Shown here in pieces: positions 10,431 to 23,000 of a stretch of 64,000 nucleotides of DNA. Each line of letters begins with the position of its first letter. Position 1 is the stretch's first letter. The notes under the pieces are model-generated. The model was not told the DNA's origin. It saw nothing but the letters and a program-made list of their open reading frames with translations, and ran no database searches. The stretch comes from Halichondria panicea (taxonomy: Eukaryota; Porifera; Demospongiae; Suberitida; Halichondriidae), in the NCBI RefSeq assembly GCF_963675165.1, contig NC_087390.1:3238001-3302000 (forward strand), given 5' to 3'. Both the position numbers and the translations under genes were made by a program.

Positions 10431-13230
10431 TGTCATCATCTATAAGTATACTCTTGTTCCCAGAAAATAGGTTGAAGGTTCAAGTATTTCATAAAGCCGA
10501 CGTCATTATTAACTTTTTGGCTTTGTGACTAACCTCCTCTGACATCAATTTATAAATAATGGCCACATGACTCTCTATCTATAAAATTAACCACCATGGC
10601 ATGCACTTAACACTATAAAAGCTATCCTAATATCTCACTATAATAATATATACTAACAACATGCAGGCAATGAATCTCAACCCTCTTTGGTCCTGGTCAC
10701 ACCTGCTCCAAAAACAACCGTTGGAAAGTATGCAGAATATCTCAGAGATGTGTACCTTCGATCAAAGCTCCCTGTCAAAGGAAAATGGCCTCCTGCTCCC
10801 TGTAAGAAGATCATCAAGCTAGCTACTATTGAAATTGAAGAGGATCACTCCCATCAAGCTAAATAGATCAGAGTCGATTGATGAATATATGCAAAACAAA
10901 AGCATGAATCCTATTTCAATGAAAGAGCTTTTAAATGAAAAAGACGGCTCACTGACAAAAACCATGATCGTTCAAGGGGTCCCAGGAATAGGCAAGTCGA
11001 CTTTTGCATGGAAATTTTGTAGAAAGTGGACCAAAGGAAAGATCTAGCAGCAGTATGACCTGGTTATTTTGTTGCGTATGCGTAATACAAGAGTGAGAGA
11101 AGCAACCAAACTTAGCCATCTCTTCTTCTCAGAAGATCCTGACTTTTCAAATGAAGTAGCAAAGGCAATTGTCTAGCAATGGAAAAGGCATCTTACTTTT
11201 GATGGAAGGAATAGACGAGCTTCCTGCTTCTTGTTTAGCTGATGGCATGCCTCTTTCGAACTTACTTCAAGGTGAATCCTTTCCCAAAGTTACCATCATA
11301 GTAACCAGTAGACCCTGGGCTGTGCAGACACTTGAGGAAAAGTGTGGGGATCAGATTTCTCGACAGGTGGATATCTTGGGCTTCACAAAAGAAGACATAT
11401 TGAGATACGTTTCACATGCTTTCACTGAGGAGGAAAAGACTGAGTTCTTAGAGTACCTCTGCTCTCATCCTCAGCTGCAATCCATCATGCACATCCCCCT
11501 GAATGCCGCCTTTGTTGTTTTGATCTACAAGCAATTCCATCGTTCTCGGCAAGCTATTCCTAGCACCTTGACCCATCTCTACACAGCTCTTGTTGAGGGT
11601 CTCTTGCTCCGCTATATCAAGTTAATTCCTGAGTTTTGTGCTCTCAAGGCTATCTGTCTTTCAAGCTTACCAGAACCACTACAAACACATTTCCATCAGC
11701 TTTGCCTACTAGCTTTTATGAGCTTCACCAAGCTGACTGTTTAAGTGACATTCACCGATTTAGAGGCAGCTTTGTACGAGTGTTTTGATTTCCTGGGTCT
11801 CATGCAGTCCTCAACTGAACTCACCATAAACACTAGTACCACTGTATCCCACAGCTTCCTCCATTTCACCATCCAGGAGTTCCTAGCAGCTTACCATCTC
11901 TCAAAAGAGCCGTCCCAAGTGCAGGAGTTGTTTTTAGAAGTTCACAGCAAAGACCCTCAATTTTCAATGCTGATCACATTTCTGGTTGGATTGAACAGTA
12001 AAGTTCTGCATTGCTTTAAACTACCGAGGTCAGAAATTCAAGATTTGTCCACATTTCATTTGCACTTGTTGTATGAAACACAATCCCCCAAGGATGTATG
12101 CAAGTTCTTAGGAAATAAGATTGTGAAATATTATCCTGCCCTAACAAGTACATCTCTTGACTTACATGCATTATCGTATTGTCTTCGCTACAGTGATTGT
12201 CGTTGGTATCTAAAAATTAATTTGCAAAGCTTCTCATCACTCTTTTGCAATACCGATGAGTCATACAAGGGGCACATATGGGGACTGACAATTATAGATG
12301 CCTCTGTGCGTAACATTCAATTATTCTTTTCTCTTCCCAAGCGTCTCTTTTCAGATTTATATAGACTTGTGATTATGCCATGTGAATTACCTGTTGGCTC
12401 TGTAGTTGGAAACATCTTAAGTGACTGCCAGTTAGCAAACTTGAAGCAAATTTCTTTTGTGAGTAAGTATTTACATCTATCTTGTGATATAAGCTCAGTT
12501 ATTGAAAGTCTGTTTGCTTCTTACCCCAACCTTATTCACGTAGGAATCGTAACAACTGTTATCTCATCCTCTGATATGGTAGAATTATGCAAATACATAA
12601 GTTCTCGCTCTGGCTCACCTGAGCTTACATTGGCTCTTACAAAACAGAATTGAAAATGAGTCTGTTAATTTGCTGATTAGAACTGTTGCACTTTCAAAGA
12701 TTCTGACCCATCTAGATATTTCTTATAACTATATCTCCGTTAAAGTATTAGAAATGCTTTCTGTTGCTCTTTCTGCTAATTCTTGCTTGAAAACATTAGG
12801 AATGATCAACTGCTCAATTGATAGTGAAGGAGCTGAATTACTATCCAATGGGCTGGAGGAGAATCGAACCCTCCTTGGATTGGATCTTCGCAAAAATCAT
12901 ATCAATACGAATGGAGCTGCTGCCCTGGCTTCAATGCTTACTGTGAACACTTCATTAAAAATGCTTTATCTTTCGCACAACGAACAGATCGATCATGGTG
13001 GAGCTCTAAGACTGATCAGTGTAATACAACATAACAACAAGACTCTTGAAACACTTAGCCTTCCTGCAGAATGTGAGCCGATTGAGTATGAATCAATCTT
13101 GATGGTTGATATACGAAAAAGTGGTCGCATAGAATTCTTCGAGAAAACAAGTTCAGTATCAAACACAATGGCACATAATTTTATATCATTTGCCATAAAT
13201 GGCCTTTTGTATAGTTTTTATACAGAGTAA

Positions 13231-13539
13231 TAATGACGTACATTGTTGTGGTGGACACATACCATGCAGCCAAAAACATTCATCACTTGTGTATAATTAT
13301 TATGATTTTTACTATGCAGTTTTATAATACCGTCAGAAATGTTATCTTATAAAACTGTCATTTTACTATGCAAGCAAGATTGAGTTTCAGTTTTGACAGT
13401 AAAATCGTATTGTTAATGTGTGATACTATAATATAAATGCGAGTGGCTATTAAACCGCATACTTTGGTATAGCACAATTAATTTGAGGCCTGTACAACCC
13501 ATTGAAATCGCGGCGTTTAATCCAAGGAAATAAGTTATA
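13231..13539. other. Spacer between NLR copies A and B
   Basis: About 300 bp of AT-rich DNA. Homology to copy C starts abruptly at about 13540 inside the coding exon, so the CARD exon, intron and linker of copy B are absent and a deletion or duplication breakpoint lies here. Confidence 0.6.
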
Positions 13540-15880
13540 GAGTCGATTGATTGAGTATATGCAGAACAATAGCATGAATCCCATTTCAATGGAAGACCTT
13601 TTAACTGAAAAAGACGGCTCACTTCCCAAAGCCGTAATCATTCAAGGGGTCCAAGGAATAGGCAAGTCGACTTTTGCTTGGAAGTTTTGTAGAAAATGGG
13701 CCAAAGGAAAAATCTATCAGCAGTATGACCTGGTTGTTTTGTTGCGCATGCGTGATACAAGAGTGAGAAAAGCAACCAAACTTGGCAATCTCTTCTTTTC
13801 AGAAGATGCCTGTTTTTTTAAGAAAGTAGCAATGCAAGCAGTTTCTAACGGTGGAAAGGGCATTCTTATCCTGATGGAAGGAATAGACGAACTTCCTGCT
13901 TCTTGTTTAGCTGATGGCATGCCTCTTTCTAACTTGCTTCAAGGTGAATCTCTTCCAGAAGTTACCATCATAGTAACCAGTAGACCCTGGGCTGTGCAGA
14001 CACTTGAGGAAGAGTGTGGGGATCAGATTTCTCGACAGGTGGAAATCTTGGGCTTCACAAGAGAAGACATCTTGAGGTACGTTTCGCATGCTTTTACTGG
14101 GGAGGAAAAGACAGAGTTCTTAGAGTACCTCCGCTCCCACCCTCAGCTGGAGTCCATCATGCACATCCCACTGAATGCCGCCTTTGTTGTTCAGATCTAC
14201 AAACAATTTCGTCGTTCTCAGCAAGCTATTCCTAGCACTTTGACCCAGCTCTACACAGCTCTTGTTGAGGGTCTCTTGCTCCGCTATACCAAGTCAATTC
14301 CTGAGTTTTGTGCTCTCAAATTTATCTGTCTTTCAAGCTTACCAGAACCAATACAAACATATTTCCATCAGCTTTGCTTACTAGCTTTCATGAGTTTTAC
14401 CAAGTTGACTTTTCAAGTCACTTTCACCGATTCAGAGGCAGCCTTGTACGAGTGTTTTGATTTCCTGGGTCTCATGCAGTCCTCAACTGAACTCTCAATA
14501 AACACTAGTACCACTGTATCCCACAGCTTTCTGCATTTCACCATCCAGGAGTTCCTAGCAGCTTACCATCTCTCTAAACAGCCGTCCCAAGTGCAAGAGC
14601 TGTTTTTGGAAGTTCACAGCAAAGATCCACAATTTTCAATGCTTATCACATTTCTGGTTGGATTGAACAGCAGCGTTCTGCATTATTTTACGCTACCATA
14701 TACAGATTCAGAGTGTCAAGATTTGTCCACATTTCACTTGCACTTGTTGTATGAAACACAATCACCTAAGGATGTATGCAAGTTCTTAGGAAGTAAGACC
14801 GTGAGGCATTGTCCTACCCTAACAAGTACATCACTTGACCTACATGCATTATCATATTGTCTTTGCTCCAGCGATTGCAATTGGTATCTAATAATCAGTC
14901 TGCGAAACTTATCAACACTATGTTCAATGTCGATGATTTTTGTGAGGGGCACATAATGGGCCTGGTAATTAGAGATGCCTCTGCACGTAACCTTCAATTA
15001 TTCTTTTCTCTTCCCAAGCGTCTCTTTTCAAACTTGTATGAATTAGAAGTTAGAGATTGTGAACCTGTTGGTTCTGTTGTAGACATCTTAAATGACGGCC
15101 AGTTAACGAACTTGAAACAATTTTGCTTTGTGAGCAAACGTGTACATGCATCATTAACATTGATGTTTGAAAGTCTAATCACTTCTCACCCAAAACTTGT
15201 TCACATTGGAATCGAAAGCACTGTAATCTCCTCTTCTGATATGGTAGGATTATGCAAATACATGACTTCTCGCTCTGGCTCACCTGAGCTTACAGTAGCT
15301 CTTATGCAAAACAGTATTAAATACGAGTCCTTTCGTTTACTGATTAGTACTGTTGCATTTTCAAAGGTTCTTACCCATTTGGATATTTCTTTAAACAATC
15401 TCTCAATAGAAATATTAGAAATGCTGTCAGTTGCTCTTTCTGCTAATTTATCTTTGAAAACATTAGGAGTGTATGATTGTTCAATCCATGGTGAAGGAGC
15501 TGAATTACTATCCAATGGACTGGAGTTGAATCAAAGCCTCCTCGGATTGGATCTTAGCCGTAATCACATAAATATGAATGGAGCGGCTGCCCTGGCTTCA
15601 ATGCTTACTGTGAACACTTCACTAAAAATTCTTCGCCTTTCACACAATAAACAAATTGGTCATGTGGGAGCTCTAAGACTGATCAGTGCACTGCAAGATG
15701 ACAACAAGACTCTTGAAACACTTAGCCTCCCTGCAGAATGTGAGCCAATTGAATATGGATCAATCTTAATGGATGATACGAAATAGTGGTCGTATAAAAT
15801 TTATCGATAATACAAGTTCAACATCGAACACAATAGCACACAATTTTACATCATTAGACATATGGCCTTATCTATAGTGA
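13540..15880 (+). pseudogene. NLR copy B: 5'-truncated, frameshifted NACHT-LRR
   Basis: Begins inside the linker before NACHT ('gagtcgattgattgagtata') with no death-fold exon nearby. An extra T relative to copy C lies within the first 15 bp. The NACHT part is open to about 14910, with Walker A GVQGIGKST (the Pro found in copies A and C is Gln), ILILMEGIDELP, TSRP and FLHFTIQEFLAAYHLS. A 1-bp deletion near 14920 ('acactatgttcaatg' versus 'acactattcttcaatg' in copy C) shifts the frame, and the LRR half continues in another frame to 15786. A 2-bp deletion near 15778 creates an early stop. Two overlapping frames covering one paralogue are the signature of a pseudogene. An open NACHT fragment could still be made if transcribed. 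Confidence 0.85.
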
Positions 15881-17494
15881 ACACTCTATTCCACTTTTAT
15901 CATCATGTTTAAAATCCTCGTGCATGTAATCGATTATATTTCCTATTTTGTATATAAATTATGGAGGGCCCATTTGGGTCAAAAATAATGTTCTCACAGG
16001 TCTTGAACACATGAGGAATCCTTCTATTTGCATGGCTAAAATAGCCAAGACATGCATGCTATATAAGTCGTGCAGCCAACAGATTTCTCATACACGCATC
16101 ATTTAATACACTGAACATGAACAAACATCAATAGTTCTGTATTGAATGATAAAAGGACATTCTCAGAATAAATTAAAGTTCAGAGGCTTTGTCCGCTATG
16201 CATGACCTTGAGAGTACACTCTAGAAACCTTGGCAGCAGGGTAGTTATTTCGTTTCATTCGTATAGCCTGACGTTGTCAGCTTCAGCTAATCTAAGTTAC
16301 AGCTAGAATTGAGCTAACATTGCTAACTTATCACCCCGGATTCTCTATAAAGTAAGAAAGTCATGCAATTCTCGATCAACACAATTATCTTATATCTCTA
16401 TAGTCAGACATTTTAGAATTACGTTCAAATGTGGCTCTCTATATATGTAGCCACCTTTATTCAAATTCTCAGTTACTTACGACCTCGATCTGGTAACACA
16501 AATAGCAAGGATGGAAAGCATGAGGATAAACCGAGCCGAGGGCATAGCAAATTAAGATACACACCGCTATGGGGAGGTGAGAACTACTGCAATGTCATTT
16601 TGCTCCACGGTAGTGATAGTGTGCATGCGCTTATTCGTGCTGTAAAATCTAGGGAATCCCCCTCTCTTTCTTTGGGTGAAGAAGCTTAGCTATGGCTTTA
16701 TATGCTCGTTGGTCACGAAGGCTTGCACACTAATAACTGTATGAAGCCAGAAGAGGCCTTCATCTACCTCTAAGACGTTGAATGGTCGGGATTCTGAGCT
16801 GGTTCTGTACCAGGCCTTTGTGCTTCTGTCCTATCAGTAGGTGCTTCCAACTGTTGCTTGCAAACCAATTACATTGCTATTAGCTACGAACGATTACTAA
16901 AATTACCTTCGTAGGAATGTAACTAAATTTTTAATTATTGGTCAACCCACCAAAGGACAAATTTTTTCCGCAAAGCGTTCAAAGAACTTGTATCTAAACG
17001 CATCGTTTGGAAAGTCATTCTGAGAGCTACGTACGAATGCATCATCACTTAGTTTTGAAATTGGACATTTTAAGAGTTAAAGTAACAAAATTAATGAATT
17101 CACACTAGTTAAACGCAACTGAGAAAGGATATAAGGACCACATATGACATTATATTAAAGCTCCATATACACAATGCTCATACAGACACTACAAAACAAA
17201 AGGATTTAACGTCTAATTTCTAAGAGAACAAACTATTGTCAAAGAGCCCCCCCCCCCTTTTGTGCTTCACCAACTCCTGATTTGTCAATCTATTCTGCAC
17301 TGTAGCATGCGAGTTACTACAATGATGTCATTTAATGAAATGTGGGCAGGGCCATCTAATGCGCATGCTGACTGCTGAGGAAAAGATGACCTTTTTTTAG
17401 GTAAAATTCCAAATTACTCAGCGCCTGCTTTGGCCCTTCAACTGATTTGAGCCCTGCCCTTCCCAAAATCCTGGCTACGCCACTGAAAGGCATA
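15881..17494. repeat. 3' flank duplicated downstream of NLR copies B and C
   Basis: Blocks at 16070-16260 ('gccaacagatttctc', 'atgataaaaggac', 'ggcagcagggtagttatttc') and 16925-17235 ('acccaccaaaggac', 'cactacaaaacaaaagga') match 25300-25530 and 26398-26980 downstream of copy C in the same order. The duplication therefore covered the gene plus over 1 kb of 3' DNA. An open frame at 16429-16689 has no recognisable domain. A C10 run lies at about 17248. Confidence 0.65.
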
Positions 17495-17529
17495 CTAACT
17501 TTGTTTTTATTGATATTTCCCCAGAGGGG

Positions 17530-17700
17530 AGGGCCACCTTGGCAGTAGTGCAATACCATGGCAACCCATGAGACAGGTGAAGCAAGCTTCAGACCATGTC
17601 CCAATAGTCAACAATTAAAGTAAAGGCGTGGGGCAATAGCCCCGTCGAAGCTTTTACACTTCGAAGAACAGTTAATCTTAGCCAAAAGGCCAGAAGCGAT
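17530..17700 (-). pseudogene. U2-like snRNA pseudogene (duplicate of 4695-4875)
   Basis: From 17700 on the minus strand it starts AUCGCUUCUGGCCUUUUGGC like its paralogue. About 12-14 nt covering the branch-site segment are missing: it reads UAAGAUUAACUGUUCUU where the paralogue has UAAGAUCAAGUAGAAAUAACUGUUCUU in two parts. The IIc strand is GCCUUUAC instead of GCUUUUAC, the Sm site is AAUUGUUGA instead of AAUUUUUGA, and stem III has UGUCUC opposite GGGACA. Each change breaks an element intact in the other copy, so this one is very probably dead. Confidence 0.8.
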
Positions 17701-17722
17701 ACTGCAATGTCTGGTAGAACCC

Positions 17723-17730
17723 TTCTTATA
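17723..17730 (-). promoter_or_regulatory. TATA-like box of U2-like pseudogene
   Basis: Minus-strand TATAAGAA, 30 bp upstream of the RNA start at 17700, aligned with TATAAAAA of the first copy. Confidence 0.4.
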
Positions 17731-18510
17731 CTCTTAGCTATGATACAGCTTTTGTGGTGGTTGCATTGTGAGGTGAGAAATTTAACGGCTTCAAGGGCCG
17801 TCACAAGGAATGTTAACAATCTGTCTACATCACGTTTTGCGCAGGATAAAGCTAAAACTAAATCCAGCGGTAACATTCAACATATTTTCGGACATAGGCG
17901 TAATCTCAGTATACGGTATAGGGGTTCCGACAACCGTGCGCTAACATTAATTGTTGCTGAATCATAGAAGAAGTACGTGCTGCACTCCTCCTAGTCCTCG
18001 GTATTGAGGACTAGTTTTAGTATCATTACTCTCAGTAACAGTAAATGCTGATTCAGAAAAATTAATACCAGGTGCACAGTTGTCGGACCACCTCTGCGGT
18101 ACAGCTACAGTATTTTCGGTGAAGGTTTGAGCCACCTTGGAAATTTCTTGTGTGTTTCCCTGCATCTGTGAGTATAGCTTCTTGATGAGATAGAAGAGCG
18201 TTCGTATTCATGCACTCTTGGTATCAGCAAGTCACATGCAGCCTGTGAGCATGTGTGTGTGTGTGTGTGAAAGAGGGAAGGTATATAGGTTACGGCGCTT
18301 TTATCGAGTTAGGAGTCTCAGTGGTGTTACATCTCAGTGGTGTTACAGTATTATTTAAGGGTGACCCCTTCCAAAATTCCACTACTCAAATTAATGACTT
18401 GTGCTACACAAAGTAACCAACACAATCTCAAAAACCTGTAGCCTAAACTAGATGAGCAGTCGTTTTGAAATCCCAAAACTCTATAGCTAACTTTACAAAC
18501 CTCCTCAAAC

Positions 18511-19045
18511 GACTATATACATGTAATACAACGAAGACACAACCTCATCTATATATAATTATGCACCTGTAGCCTTATAGCTTGAACAGTCCGGGGTCTT
18601 GGTGACAATCTCTGATAGGGATTGAGCTGATTCTGGCACTTTTCAGCAACTCTTTCGGAGTCTGTATCATCCAATACACGTGTGTGTGTGCGTGCAGGTG
18701 GGAGGGGAGGGGGAGTGTAGAAGCAATGACCCTTAGGTAAGCTCCAGGATAATCACTTGAACAGCTCACTGACTACATCTGCAAATGGCCATTTTGAAAT
18801 AAATGTTACATAACTATCCATTCTCCCCCCCCCCCCCCTACAGTCTACATACACTCTACAGTGCCTTTAACCCCGTGGCCTGGGACAAAAGTTTCTAGTC
18901 ACTACTTAAAAATACATGCAGCTTTTTGTCTAGTAATCCAATTCCCTCAGCCAATTTTCCTATCACCGACTGCATGCATTGTCTGGGGTGCAAATGACTT
19001 GGGGTCAAAGTTTATAAGTTTATAGATCAGGCCTTTCCCTGCAGA
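18511..19045. other. Intergenic upstream of NLR copy C
   Basis: Holds a C-rich run at about 18825-18838 and sequence resembling 7330-7420 upstream of copy A. No gene recognised; a short open minus-strand frame at 18575-18769 is not protein-like. Confidence 0.4.
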
Positions 19046-19585
19046 GATATACCATAGTTGATGTAATTACAGAGCCAGAAAAAAGTTTCACTTTGCAGTG
19101 GCATATTTTTAGAACTATAAAAATTGCTGAGCTGGTGCTTAAATTACGGTGGCGCTTATTTTGCGCTACAGCTAGTTCTAGCGTTGTTTCTTAGTACACA
19201 GGTGGATTTACGGTTTGGTTTGGTTTTACAATTTGGCAGTTATACAGTACAGCTGCATCCAATGCATGTGCATAATAATATTTATAGGCCAAAAAGAATG
19301 GAAAAGTAAAGCTGACGTCGTTGGTATTATAAGTGCCAGAAAAATAATTAATTAAGGTGACATAATTATTTTCGCAGGTATCTGCTATTTCTGCTAATGA
19401 GAGTAATGTTGTACTCGCTGATAATTGGAAAGTGCAATGAATAAGCTATAATTATGAACAACATTAATTTCATAACTTGAGCCAGAATTTAATACCAGCA
19501 AGATGAGTCACAGGAATTGCACTTAACTACTTGAGTTGGCGCTTAAAATAATATGGTGGCACTGTAATTAAGGTATAACGTATAG
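19046..19585. mobile_element. Family B MITE-like element, second copy
   Basis: The left end 'ccatagttgatgtaattaca' and internal 'cttaaattacggtggcgctt' match the element at 1643. The right end 'tggtggcactgtaattaagg' is degraded. Confidence 0.55.
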
Positions 19586-20067
19586 ACAGTTTGAACAAGA
19601 GTTTAATACGTGAAATAATTGCCAATCCTGTGTGTTATTAAACCGATTTTACTGACTGTAATAAGTGTAATGAATTCAGGCAATAATTATCAAGACAAGA
19701 TCATGCAAGATGACAGGGAACAAAAATTAATGGACCAGAGATCATCTATAGCCAGTCGGTGTAGTTTGTGTACTGCACTCCTGCATGATTGCATGATTGT
19801 GGTCAGTGGGTGTGTAAGCTAGAGGGAATTCCGCCTCACATGCATTTGCAAGAGCTCTGTGGTCAAAAAGACAGGAACAGTTGTCTATACTGAGCATAAA
19901 ATTAGACTGGTAGATACAAAGCTAAACCTTGTTAGTAGTCTCTTACAATAGATCTACAGGCAGCACATTTCATTCAGCAGATCTATTGCAAATCATAGTC
20001 AGCTAGATGATTCATAGATAATAATTTGAGATCTAGACCACATCACTTTATATACATAGTATTAAAT
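19586..20067. other. 5' region of NLR copy C
   Basis: No coding feature. The last 100 bp (ending 'catagtattaaat' before the ATG) should hold the promoter and 5' UTR. No clear TATA or initiator could be assigned. Confidence 0.4.
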
Positions 20068-23000
20068 ATGGCTACTCAGGACTTCAAGACCTCAGCAGCC
20101 AAGGCTTTCCGTGAGCACTATGACAAACTGGTGAAATCCATCCAAGAAGCAGACCTGCCTGTGTTAGGAGCTCAATTCTTCAGTCGACAGATAATTTCTC
20201 GGGAAACAATGGAAATGGTTGGAAATGTGTCCACCTCGAGAGTTCTCAGGGTGTCTAAGTTGATGTTAGCTGTGATGGATCACCTAGACGTACATCCGGA
20301 TAAGTTTGAGAGTGCCTTGGACGTCTTCAGAGAGGAGCTGGTGTATGCTGAATTCGCCAGTGTCATTGCATCGTCTATTGGTAAGTGAATAGGCATTTTA
20401 ATACTGCCTAAGCAAAGTGTTTGTGCACTAGATTTAGATCTAGGGAGGCCATGCCCATTGGAAAGGGACTCGACTGTAATGCAATTAGAGTAATTCACAA
20501 ACTATAATATGCTTAATGCGTGGGTGATAAATTTTTTGCCTCGATACACGTCGCCATGCAAAGATGTGTTTCACTCGAGGCTGATGATATTTCATGCAGT
20601 CATAATAAGCGCGTGGACGGTTGTACGTAAGTCCTTGTGACGTCTACATTCTTGTGGTTGCGCGAGATTCTTCACACACTTTGATAAGTAGCTTACCAGT
20701 CCCTTTAATTCCAAGGGCAAAAAGGGCATAGCCTCTAGATCTTAACGAGATGTGCATTGATTTGTACAATTGCGAGAATTTATTCATGTACTGCTGATGT
20801 TCAGATAAGAATGTGTGGGGCGTACCTTTGTGTAAGCATGTGTGATAAATTATTAATGTGAATTCGATTAGTAACCAGCAATAGCTAGGCCTCTGATTTC
20901 ACGAGGCAAAACCGAGTGTTGTTTACCTTGTACAAATAACCATACTAGATTGCTGATCGTTATGATTCAGTTTTAAATAGCATTTTTAGCTGCGCTGTTA
21001 TTTTAAAACGATCCCATTTACTTGCTTGACGACGTGCAATTACTGGTCCGGATGTGATACGCTATTAATTGCACTGCTTCACTGATTCCAGTGCAATAAT
21101 AGTACGATTATTGGAGTCAAAGATGTGCTATGTGCATTGTAGTTGAAATACTTGTTGATCATAAGGTGGAAATACCCCAGGTAACCGCAAACCATGACAT
21201 TGTTATGATTCACTATATATGGCAAGAGTGTGTGTACCATCCTGGGGTATTTTTTGCCTTTTTTGTGTGCAATAAGTCATAAGCGTGTGAATTCAATTGT
21301 GTGCTCATAATACCCTAATAATTAAATTAATGTTCGTATGCAATTACAAGCTTCTTTACTATCTAAAAACTGTACAGGTAACAATCCTACTAACTCTCAA
21401 CACTCCCTAACTATGCTGACGGCCTCACCAAGAACAGCTATCAAAAAATATGCCGACTACCTGAAAAAGGTGTACCTTCGATCAAAGCTCCCTGTCAAAG
21501 GAAAATGGCCTCCTGCTCCCTGTAAAAAGATCATCAAGCTAGCTACTATTGAAATTGAAGAGCAAAATTCACATTCAGCATTGTGCAAGCTAAATAGATC
21601 CGAGTCGATTGATGAGTATATGCAGAACAATAGCATGAATCCCATTTCAATGGAAGACCTTTTAACTGAAAAAGACGGCTCACTTCCCAAAGCCGTAATC
21701 ATTCAAGGGGTCCCAGGAATAGGCAAGTCGACTTTTGCTTGGAAGTTTTGTAGAAAATGGGCCAAAGGAAAAATCTATCAGCAGTATGACCTGGTTGTTT
21801 TGTTGCGCATGCGTGATACAAGAGTGAGAAAAGCAACCAAACTTGGCAATCTCTTCTTTTCAGAAGATGCCGGTTTTTCTAAGAAAGTAGCAATGCAAGC
21901 AGTTTCTAACGGTGGAAAGGGCATTCTTATCCTGATGGAAGGAATAGACGAACTTCCTGCTTCTTGTTTAGCTGATGGCATGCCTCTTTCTAACTTGCTT
22001 CAAGGTGAATCTCTTCCAGAAGTTACCATCATAGTAACCAGTAGACCCTGGGCTGTGCAGATACTGGAAGAAAAATGCGGGGATCAGATTTCTCGACAGG
22101 TGGAAATCTTGGGCTTCACAAGAGAAGACATCTTGAGGTACGTTTCACATGCTTTCGCTGGGGAGGAAAAGACTGAGTTCTTAGAGTACCTCCGCTTTCA
22201 CCCTCAGCTGGAGTCTATCATGCACATTCCCCTGAATGCCGCCTTTGTAGTTCAGATTTACAAACAATTTCGTCGTTCTCAGCAAGCTATTCCTAGCACT
22301 TTGACCCAGCTCTACACAGCTCTTGTTGAAGGTCTCTTGATTCGCTATATCAAGTCAATTCCTGAGTTTTGTGCTCTCAAGATTATCTGTCTTTCAAGCT
22401 TACCGGAACCAGTACAAACACATTTCCATCAGCTTTGCCTACTAGCTTTTATGAGTTTTACCAAGTTGACTGTTCAAGTCACATTCACCGATTCAGAGGC
22501 AGCCTTGTACGAGTGTTTTGATTTCCTGGGTCTCATGCAGTCCTCAACTGAACTCTCAATAAACACTAGTACCACTGTATCCCACAGCTTTCTGCATTTC
22601 ACCATCCAGGAGTTCCTAGCAGCTTACCATCTCTCTAAACAGCCGTCCCAAGTGCAAGAGCTGTTTTTGGAAGTTCATAGCAAAGATCCACAATTTTCAA
22701 TGCTTATCACATTTCTGGTTGGATTGAACAGCAGTGTTCTACATTATTTTACGCCACCAGATTCAGAATATCAAGATTTGTCCACATTTCATTTGCACTT
22801 GTTGTATGAAACACAATCCCCTAAGGATGTATGCAAGTTCTTAGGAAATATGACCGTGAAACATTCTCCTGCCTTGACAAGTACATCACTTGACCTACAT
22901 GCATTATCATATTGCCTTTGCTCCAGCGATTGCAATTGGTATCTAATAATCAGTCTGCGCAACTTATCAACACTATTCTTCAATGTCGATGAGTCTTGTA

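Larger units (their letters stand above)
7572..13230 (+). pseudogene. NLR copy A: decayed CARD-Death-NACHT-LRR receptor
   Basis: Three exon blocks by comparison with the intact copy C. The CARD exon is about 7572-7886 (donor GGTAAGT at 7887), the Death exon 8985-9266, and the NACHT-LRR exon starts at 10667 after an ATGCAG acceptor. Damage: a shifted frame near the start, a 4-bp insertion in the CARD exon (around 7737), a frameshift near 10845, TAG at 11046-11048 where copy C has Tyr, a frameshift near 11170, TAA at 11742-11744, and a frameshift near 12640. Walker A (GVPGIGKST), Walker B (ILLLMEGIDELP), TSRP and FLHFTIQEFLAAYHLS are still readable in pieces, and the LRRs follow. Such proteins are cytosolic STAND sensors that oligomerise through NACHT. 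This copy cannot make a full protein without correction. Only the Death exon remains clean. Confidence 0.85.
17495..18510. repeat. Segmental duplication, copy 2 (U2-like pseudogene and flanks)
   Basis: Counterpart of 4640-6240 with about 1 kb less in the middle. It contains the damaged U2-like gene and its TATA flank, a short hairpin at about 17995-18015 ('tcctcggtattgagga'), a TG run at about 18250 and the block 'attccactactcaaatt'. Confidence 0.75.

Noticed and set aside
10829..13230. Several separate NLR fragment genes
   Set aside because: Alignment with copy C shows one gene split by stops and frameshifts; the apparent starts are internal non-ATG codons.
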